DNA from: Treponema sp.
GTDB taxonomy: Bacteria; Spirochaetota; Spirochaetia; Treponematales; Treponemataceae
Assembly (NCBI GenBank): GCA_016282455.1
Contig: JAEEKM010000015.1
Location: 1-13,937 of the forward strand
DNA: 13,937 nucleotides
Reading direction: 5' to 3'
Shown here: positions 7,776 to 12,549 of the stretch, piece by piece
Layout: every line of letters begins with the position of its first letter
Numbering within the stretch: position 1 is the stretch's first letter
The notes under the pieces: generated by a model
Seen by the model: only the letters and a program-made list of their open reading frames with translations
The model's database searches: none
Told to the model about the DNA's origin: nothing
Program-made: the position numbers and the translations under genes

Positions 7776-7804
7776 ATGGTCATTTCGAGAGCCTCAATGA
7801 CCAT
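7776..7804 (-). repeat. REP-like hairpin 2 of an inverted pair
   Basis: A perfect 9-bp stem ATGGTCATT/AATGACCAT. Read on the minus strand it contains TTGAGGCTCTCGAAA, the same core as hairpin 1 with one substitution, with the same GAG/CTC inner pairing and GA bulge. The stems of the two hairpins differ at two base pairs but stay paired. Twelve bases separate the two elements. Confidence 0.65.
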
Positions 7805-7872
7805 AGACATTCAACTTATTGAACAGCCCCCCCTCATGCACCAGGCACAGTTTTTAGACAATCGCACCCTGT

Positions 7873-8970
7873 CTATTTTTTGAGCAAAGCAGCGAAGGGA
7901 TTATAAGTTTCTCCGTCGTCATCACTTGAGTGGCTCTTCATGTACTCGTGGGCATTATCCTGCTCTTCGTTAGAAACCACTGGTGTAAGGGAGATTCTCT
8001 TTTCTTCCATGTCTACTTTTTCCACAACTACCGGAAGAATGTCGCCAGTTTTGTACACTTTCTTAAGGTTAGTATTTCTTTCAACCGGCAGTTTTGAAAT
8101 GTGAACAAGTCCATCTACACCAGGAGCCAGATTGATAAATACACCAAAGTCTGCCACCCTGCTGATTTTTCCTTCAATTTCTGTACCCACAGGGAACTTT
8201 TTATCTGTACCCTCCCATGGATCAGCTTCCAGTTCCTTCATGCTCAGGCTCACCCTCTCGTGGTCCCAGTCAGTCTTAATTACTTTTGCAGTAACTTCCT
8301 GACCTACAGAAAGTACATCTTCAACTTTTGTTACCCTGATGCGGCTTATTTCACTTACAGGAAGCAGGGCTTCAAAACCGTTCACTTCCACAAAGGCACC
8401 GTAACTCTGAAGGCGGGTTACTTTTCCGGTAACTGTCATGCCAACAGTAATTTCTCCGGCAAGGTGCTGAAGTTTCTGTGCAGCGGCATCTTCAAGAATT
8501 GCACGGTTAGAAACAATAATGTTCTTTCCTTCGTTCTTGTACTCTGTAATCCTAAAGGTAAGGTGCTGGCCCACATACTCGGCAGGTTCTTTTTTCTGCT
8601 TAAAGCCCATCTGTGAATAGGGACAGAAGGCACGAACTGTACCCACCATTACTTCAAATCCGCCTTTAATTTCTTTGGTAACATGACCTTCTACAGGTAC
8701 AGAATTTTTGTAGGCATTTTCCAAAAGACTGTTGTCTGCCTTGTCACCGGAAAGCTTGGTTGTAAAATGAAGTTCATCATGGCGGCTTCCAACAAAGTAA
8801 ACCTTTATTTTGTCACCTTCTTTTACGCTCACATTGCCATCGTCATCAGTGAACTCAGCTTTATCCACAAAACCTTCGCTTTTAAGTCCCAGATCAATAA
8901 ATACAGTATCATTTGCAACTGCCACAACTGTGGTCTCTACCGGCTGCCCGGGTTCATATAAGTTTTTCAT
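7873..8970 (-). CDS. Four-domain S1 RNA-binding protein (ribosomal protein S1-like)
   Basis: A 365-aa cytosolic protein made of four S1 (OB-fold) domains at about 7-73, 90-157, 174-245 and 262-330. The last two are the most canonical: SYGAFVEVNGFEALLPVSEIS and DFGVFINLAPGVDGLVHIS. An acidic linker and the tail DDGETYNPFAALLKK follow. Expected role: single-stranded RNA binding, helping mRNA engage the 30S subunit, or a more specialised regulator. The usual treponemal RpsA is longer (in T. pallidum it is fused to cytidylate kinase), so this is probably a second S1 protein; that is inference. The start at 8970 is chosen because AGGAGA lies 8 nt upstream. An ATG at 8976 is only 2 nt from that SD, and a GTG at 9000 lies next to the -10 box. 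It is divergent from trpB, with a promoter at 9001-9029. Confidence 0.9.
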   Translation of the reverse strand: MKNLYEPGQPVETTVVAVANDTVFIDLGLKSEGFVDKAEFTDDDGNVSVKEGDKIKVYFVGSRHDELHFTTKLSGDKADNSLLENAYKNSVPVEGHVTKEIKGGFEVMVGTVRAFCPYSQMGFKQKKEPAEYVGQHLTFRITEYKNEGKNIIVSNRAILEDAAAQKLQHLAGEITVGMTVTGKVTRLQSYGAFVEVNGFEALLPVSEISRIRVTKVEDVLSVGQEVTAKVIKTDWDHERVSLSMKELEADPWEGTDKKFPVGTEIEGKISRVADFGVFINLAPGVDGLVHISKLPVERNTNLKKVYKTGDILPVVVEKVDMEEKRISLTPVVSNEEQDNAHEYMKSHSSDDDGETYNPFAALLKK

Positions 8971-8978
8971 TCTCATAA

Positions 8979-8984
8979 TCTCCT
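8979..8984 (-). promoter_or_regulatory. Shine-Dalgarno deciding the S1-gene start
   Basis: The minus strand reads AGGAGA with an 8-nt spacer to the ATG at 8970 and only 2 nt to the in-frame ATG at 8976, so the shorter reading is preferred. Confidence 0.7.
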
Positions 8985-9000
8985 GTTTAAATATCGCCAC

Positions 9001-9029
9001 ATCATACAGGTTTTTCTTTTTTTGTACAA
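9001..9029 (-). promoter_or_regulatory. Promoter of the S1-domain gene
   Basis: On the minus strand, TTGTAC (9029-9024) and TATGAT (9006-9001) are separated by 17 bp of mostly A. The start is expected near 8994, giving a leader of about 25 nt. The -35 lies inside the 8-bp palindrome TTGTACAA (9022-9029). Confidence 0.6.
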
Positions 9030-9040
9030 TGCAATTATCC

Positions 9041-9069
9041 TTGCAAAAAAACTAATATGGCTGTATAAT
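9041..9069 (+). promoter_or_regulatory. trpB promoter
   Basis: TTGCAA (9041-9046), a 17-bp spacer, then a perfect TATAAT (9064-9069). The start is expected near 9076, about 32 nt before the ATG. There is no room for a trp leader peptide, attenuator or T-box. Confidence 0.75.
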
Positions 9070-9107
9070 GTTTCTACAAACAAAAACATTTACATCAGGA
9101 GTTACTA

Positions 9108-10493
9108 ATGTCAAAAGAAAACATTCCCTACAAAATCTATCTGTCAGAAAACGAACTGCCCGCTTACTGGTACAACGTTCGTGCTGACATGAAAAATAAA
9201 CCGGCACCTCTTTTAAGTCCGGCTACACATGAACCGCTTAAGTTTGAAGACTTACGCCCGGTTTTCTGCGATGAACTTATCAAACAGGAACTGAACGACA
9301 CAGATCCGCTTATTCCCATTCCGGACGAAATCCGTGAGTTTTACAAAATGTATCGTCCCGCCCCGCTTGTACGCGCCTACTGTCTGGAAAAGAAACTCGG
9401 TACCCCCGCAAAAATCTACTATAAGTTTGAAGGAAACAATACCAGTGGCAGCCATAAACTTAATTCTGCCATTGCCCAGGCTTACTATGCCAAAAAACAG
9501 GGACTTAAAGGCGTAACTACAGAAACTGGTGCAGGTCAGTGGGGTACCGCCCTTTCCATGGCCTGTTCCTACTTTGGCCTTGACTGCCAGGTTTACATGG
9601 TAAAAGTTTCTTATGAACAGAAACCTTTCCGCCGCGAAGTAATGCGCACTTACGGAGCAAACGTAACTCCCAGCCCCAGTAACACAACAGAAGTCGGTAA
9701 AAAGATTCTTGCAGAATTCCCCGGTACCGGTGGAAGTCTTGGCTGTGCAATTTCTGAAGCAGTAGAAGCCGCAACCAAACAGGAAGGCTACCGCTATGTT
9801 TTGGGAAGCGTTCTTTCACAGGTACTTTTGCACCAGACAGTTATCGGTCTTGAAACAATGACTGCCATGGACAAGTATGGAATTAAACCGGATGTAATCA
9901 TCGGATGTGCAGGAGGCGGTTCAAACCTCGGCGGACTCATTTCTCCTTTCATGGGAAGAAAACTCCGTGGCGAAGCAGACTATCAGTTCATCGCAGTAGA
10001 ACCCGCAAGCTGCCCGAGCCTTACCCGCGGTAAGTTTGTGTATGACTTCTGCGACACCGGTCACGTCTGTCCTCTTGCAAAAATGTACACTTTGGGAAGC
10101 GAGTTCATGCCTTCTCCAAACCATGCAGGCGGTCTCCGTTACCATGGAATGAGTTCAATTCTTTCTCAGCTCTATGACGACAAACTGATTGAAGCCCGCA
10201 GCGTAGAACAGACTGCAGTTTTTGATGCAGCCCAGCAGTTTGCCCGCGTAGAAGGAATTCTCCCCGCTCCCGAATCAAGTCATGCAATCCGTGTTGCAAT
10301 TGACGAAGCCCTTAAATGCAAGGAAACAGGCGAAGAAAAAACAATTCTCTTCGGTCTAACCGGCACAGGCTACTTTGACATGTATGCCTACAAAGCCTTT
10401 AACGACGGAACCATGTCCGACTATATCCCAACTGACGAAGATATTGCAAAGGGTCTTGCAGGAGTTCCCCGCTTTCCTGGAAATATGATATAA
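9108..10493 (+). CDS. trpB: Tryptophan synthase beta chain, TrpB2 type
   Basis: A 461-aa cytosolic PLP enzyme condensing indole and serine to tryptophan. The length and N-terminus (LPAYWYNVRAD, then PLLSPATHEPL) match the long TrpB2 branch rather than the roughly 400-aa TrpB1. Seen: RPAPLVRA (83-90), KFEGNNTSGSHKLNSA with PLP-Lys117, TETGAGQWG (138-146) with the catalytic Glu139, the phosphate loop GCAGGGSNLGG (266-276), and PAPESSHAI near 395. SD AGGAG lies 6 nt before the ATG. There is no trpA or other trp gene in the window, as is common for TrpB2, which can work alone on free indole. Serine is also the substrate of glyA upstream. It is the first gene of a probable three-gene unit with the coiled-coil protein and methyltransferase. 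Confidence 0.95.
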   Translation: MSKENIPYKIYLSENELPAYWYNVRADMKNKPAPLLSPATHEPLKFEDLRPVFCDELIKQELNDTDPLIPIPDEIREFYKMYRPAPLVRAYCLEKKLGTPAKIYYKFEGNNTSGSHKLNSAIAQAYYAKKQGLKGVTTETGAGQWGTALSMACSYFGLDCQVYMVKVSYEQKPFRREVMRTYGANVTPSPSNTTEVGKKILAEFPGTGGSLGCAISEAVEAATKQEGYRYVLGSVLSQVLLHQTVIGLETMTAMDKYGIKPDVIIGCAGGGSNLGGLISPFMGRKLRGEADYQFIAVEPASCPSLTRGKFVYDFCDTGHVCPLAKMYTLGSEFMPSPNHAGGLRYHGMSSILSQLYDDKLIEARSVEQTAVFDAAQQFARVEGILPAPESSHAIRVAIDEALKCKETGEEKTILFGLTGTGYFDMYAYKAFNDGTMSDYIPTDEDIAKGLAGVPRFPGNMI

Positions 10494-10494
10494 T
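10486..10494 (+). promoter_or_regulatory. Extended -10 promoter at the trpB end
   Basis: TGATATAAT (TGnTATAAT) overlaps the last codons and stop of trpB, with no good -35. The predicted start is about 10500-10502, at the ATG of the next gene (10501), which lacks a Shine-Dalgarno. It may give a leaderless mRNA. Because the motif lies in coding sequence it may also be chance. Confidence 0.4.
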
Positions 10495-10500
10495 ATTTTC

Positions 10501-10809
10501 ATGGAGCAGATACAAAGCGAAGAAGAACTTGAAAAACGCATAAAGGAACTGGAAGAAGAAGTCCTTCCCGGTCTGTTTGAATCCTACACCGAAAAACTGC
10601 GGGATTTTCTCAGTGGAGGACTTTTTCCTTCCGGTTCTAAAGCATCTCTTGTGGAAGAAGCAAAAGATTTATACCACCATACTCAGGAAGAACTTTCTGA
10701 ATTAAAAAATCTGCTTTCCATGGTTCAACAGGCAGAAAATCAGCCGGACACAGAATATATTTCCCTAGACGATCTTTCGGACCTTGCCCTTCTTGACGGA
10801 GGCTTTTAA
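10501..10809 (+). CDS. Hypothetical acidic coiled-coil protein, 102 aa
   Basis: Not recognised. A small acidic protein without signal peptide or membrane segment. Residues 5-22 (EEELEKRIKELEEEVLP) and about 50-77 (LVEEAKDLYHHTQEELSELKNLLSMVQQ) have heptad-like Leu/Glu/Lys patterns suggesting an alpha-helical hairpin. The middle has SGGLFPSGSK and the tail ISLDDLSDLALLDGGF is acidic. It begins 7 nt after the trpB stop without a clear SD (GGAAA is about 17-21 nt upstream). It ends 1 nt before the TTG start of the methyltransferase and carries that gene's SD within its last codons. Tight packing between two enzymes supports a real gene; a partner or regulator role is only a guess. Confidence 0.7.
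   Translation: MEQIQSEEELEKRIKELEEEVLPGLFESYTEKLRDFLSGGLFPSGSKASLVEEAKDLYHHTQEELSELKNLLSMVQQAENQPDTEYISLDDLSDLALLDGGF
10798..10802 (+). promoter_or_regulatory. Shine-Dalgarno deciding the TTG start of the methyltransferase
   Basis: GGAGG inside the end of the preceding gene lies 8 nt before the TTG at 10811. This favours that start over the in-frame TTG at 10784, which would overlap the upstream gene by 26 nt and has no SD. Confidence 0.7.
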
Positions 10810-10810
10810 C

Positions 10811-11599
10811 TTGGCAAAACAAAAAGAACTTTCCCTCCTTGAAAAATACTACAACAAATTCAACGAAGAACACCGCCTTACCACCCGCCACGGAAGGGTT
10901 GAGTTTTCTACTTCCATGCACTTTATTCACAAATACATCCCTCTCGGAGAAAAAATCCGCATACTGGACATTGGTGCAGGAACCGGCCGTTACTCAGTTG
11001 CTTTAAAAGAAGAAGGACATGACGTTACTGCCGTAGAAAAAGTTGCCCGTAATCTAAAAGTTCTGGAAGACAAACATTCAGGAGTAAACTGCTGGCCAGG
11101 AGATGCAAGGAACCTTTCTTTTTTGCCAGACTCTTCATTTGACCTTACGCTTCTCTTCGGTCCCCTTTACCATCTTCACACACAGGAAGAAATGCTTGAG
11201 GCTTTTAAAGAGGCTCGAAGGGTTACAAAAAAAGACGGTATTATCCTTGCTTCCTACGTGATGAATGAATACAGCGTAATCACTTACTGTTTTAAGCAGA
11301 AGCACATTAAAGACGTAATGGAAAAAAATGCCCTCACCTCAGACTGGCACACAAAAGCCAGTGAAGACGAACTTTACACCTACTTGCGGCTAGAAGATAT
11401 AGAAGAACTTAACAAAAAAAGCGGGCTTAGGCGACTGGAAATTTTTGCCGCCGACGGACCCGCTGATTACATGCGCCAGGAACTTAATGCCATGGACGAA
11501 GAAGAGTTTTCATTTTTCCTGCAGTACCATCTTTCCACCTGCCAGCGCCCGGAACTTCTCGGTGCTTCTTCCCATGTGGTTGATGTACTAAAAAACTAA
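10811..11599 (+). CDS. Class I SAM-dependent methyltransferase
   Basis: A 262-aa cytosolic Rossmann-fold methyltransferase. Seen: motif I ILDIGAGTGRYSVAL (51-65), an acidic residue closing strand 2 at VEK (Glu76), GDARNLSFLPDSSFD (97-111) for motifs II/III, and LLFGPLYHL (114-122), a signature of a family often annotated as generic class I methyltransferases. A C-terminal helical part (about 165-262) probably forms the substrate cap. The substrate cannot be told; a small molecule is as likely as RNA or protein. The start is TTG, one nt after the upstream stop, with a strong SD. It is the last gene of the trpB unit and converges on the TPR gene, with only 8 nt between the two stop codons. Confidence 0.88.
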   Translation: MAKQKELSLLEKYYNKFNEEHRLTTRHGRVEFSTSMHFIHKYIPLGEKIRILDIGAGTGRYSVALKEEGHDVTAVEKVARNLKVLEDKHSGVNCWPGDARNLSFLPDSSFDLTLLFGPLYHLHTQEEMLEAFKEARRVTKKDGIILASYVMNEYSVITYCFKQKHIKDVMEKNALTSDWHTKASEDELYTYLRLEDIEELNKKSGLRRLEIFAADGPADYMRQELNAMDEEEFSFFLQYHLSTCQRPELLGASSHVVDVLKN

Positions 11600-11607
11600 G
11601 TCCCCTT

Positions 11608-12402
11608 TTACTCCACCTGACCGATTTTTCCAGCCTGATAAATGGACAGGCCTTTTTCGTTTAAACTGAGTATTTCCCCAATTGTTTTGCTTTCGGGCCA
11701 CTGTTCCTTTGCCTTAAGAAGTACAGTCCTGCTTTCCTCAGTTTTTTTTGCTTCAAAAAGACTTTGTGAATAAACAATGCCGCAGAAATATATTTCATCG
11801 GGAGTTTTTGCCTGAGTAAAGGCTTTTTCAAACAGTTCATTTGCCTTAGCCTTACCGCCGCCTGCAATTTTGGGAGCCCAGTAATACCACTGCCCCAGGT
11901 TCATCAGGGCATAACAGTAGTTTTCATCTGCAGCAAGCGATTTTTCATAATATTCTTTTACCTGAAGCCCGTATTTCATTACATCAGAAACTGAAAAACT
12001 CATCATGCAGGAAATTGTATCTGCATAACTGCACCAGAACCACTTGCTCATTTTTTCATCAGCTTTTTCAGCAATATAGGCATCCATTTTTTCTTTCTGA
12101 TTTCTAAGCGTTTTCTGAATGCCTTTTACTTTTGTCTTGTCAGAAAAAAGTGCATTATATTTTTCCATGGCAATATAATTTTCCATGATTATTTTCTGAT
12201 CTGCATCAAATTCGTTTTCTGACGAAAAAATATTGTTCTCGTAATTTTCAATTTCAGTCATTTTGTTTTCTGAATTTTCTACTTCGGAAAGCTTCATCCT
12301 AAAGAGCATAAAATCACCCACAACCCTTGAAAAATCAAGGCTTTCGCAAAAACATGACAGTGAAAATAAACCTGTCATCAGCAGCATAAAAATCTTTTTC
12401 AT
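11608..12402 (-). CDS. Exported TPR-type protein, TatT-like
   Basis: A 264-aa predicted exported protein. Seen: MKKIFMLLMTGLFSL followed by SCFCES, a signal peptide with cysteines at 17 and 19; the lipobox is poor, so a lipoprotein is possible but not secure. Residues 35-125 are charged and helical. Residues about 145-235 carry tetratricopeptide-like helices, with YYEKSLAADENYCYALMNLG and, after WAPKIAGGG, KANELFEKAF. The pattern Y-W-A-P-x-x-A-GG-x-x-KA resembles the T component (TatT) of treponemal TRAP-associated transporters, TPR proteins that partner substrate-binding subunits; no TRAP genes are in the window. No SD precedes the ATG at 12402, and the -10 box ends only 9 nt upstream. It is divergent from ppdK. 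Confidence 0.75.
   Translation of the reverse strand: MKKIFMLLMTGLFSLSCFCESLDFSRVVGDFMLFRMKLSEVENSENKMTEIENYENNIFSSENEFDADQKIIMENYIAMEKYNALFSDKTKVKGIQKTLRNQKEKMDAYIAEKADEKMSKWFWCSYADTISCMMSFSVSDVMKYGLQVKEYYEKSLAADENYCYALMNLGQWYYWAPKIAGGGKAKANELFEKAFTQAKTPDEIYFCGIVYSQSLFEAKKTEESRTVLLKAKEQWPESKTIGEILSLNEKGLSIYQAGKIGQVE
11633..11657 (+). terminator. Possible terminator of the trpB unit
   Basis: GCCTG (11633-11637) and CAGGC (11647-11651) can pair around a 9-nt loop and are followed by CTTTTTC. The stem is short and lies inside the 3' coding part of the opposite-strand TPR gene, so this is a weak call. Confidence 0.35.
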
Positions 12403-12411
12403 AACACTGCG

Positions 12412-12440
12412 ATTTTACAACCATGTTTCATTTTTCTCAA
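12412..12440 (-). promoter_or_regulatory. Promoter of the TPR gene, nearly leaderless
   Basis: On the minus strand, TTGAGA (12440-12435), a 17-bp spacer and TAAAAT (12417-12412) each match consensus at 5 of 6 positions. The predicted start near 12405 is only about 3 nt before the ATG at 12402, and there is no Shine-Dalgarno. Confidence 0.6.
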
Positions 12441-12446
12441 GCATAA

Positions 12447-12477
12447 TGTGAAAAAGTTGTGCATAAGTTGAGCATAA
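12447..12477 (+). promoter_or_regulatory. Tandem DnaA-box-like repeats at 11-bp spacing
   Basis: On the minus strand, three 9-mers lie in one orientation: TTATGCTCA (12477-12469), TTATGCACA (12466-12458) and TTTTTCACA (12455-12447). The second and third fit TTWTNCACA; the first differs at one base. The array lies between two divergent promoters, 6 bp from the TPR-gene -35 and 14 bp from the ppdK -35. A DnaA site or a response-regulator operator are both possible. Confidence 0.5.
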
Positions 12478-12491
12478 AAAGCGTTTTTCCG

Positions 12492-12520
12492 TTGACGGTA
12501 CTTACATTTAGCGGTATACT
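12492..12520 (+). promoter_or_regulatory. ppdK promoter
   Basis: TTGACG (12492-12497), a 17-bp spacer and TATACT (12515-12520), each 5 of 6 to consensus: one of the strongest promoters in the window. The start is expected near 12527, giving a short A/T-rich leader before GGAGG (12540-12544). Confidence 0.8.
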
Positions 12521-12549
12521 GCTTTTTACATATATATATGGAGGACATA

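Noticed and set aside
7827..7833. Run of seven C as a phase-variation tract
   Set aside because: It lies in non-coding sequence away from any promoter I can see, so length change would have no clear effect.
7708..7872. CRISPR array or insertion-sequence remnant between the AP-like and S1 genes
   Set aside because: There are only two hairpins, inverted and with different stems, with no spacer-repeat periodicity, no transposase fragment and no target duplication seen.
8971..9000. Longer S1 protein starting at GTG 9000 or ATG 8976
   Set aside because: GTG 9000 is directly next to the -10 box and would precede the transcript; ATG 8976 is 2 nt from the SD.
9070..9107. trp attenuator, leader peptide or T-box before trpB
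   Set aside because: The leader is about 32 nt with no Trp-codon run and no hairpin followed by T.
12403..12549. A replication origin (DnaA-box-like cluster next to an AT-rich TATATATA stretch)
   Set aside because: No dnaA, dnaN, gyrB or rpmH lies nearby, only three sites are present, and both flanking promoters explain the AT-rich sequence. Kept as a regulatory array instead.
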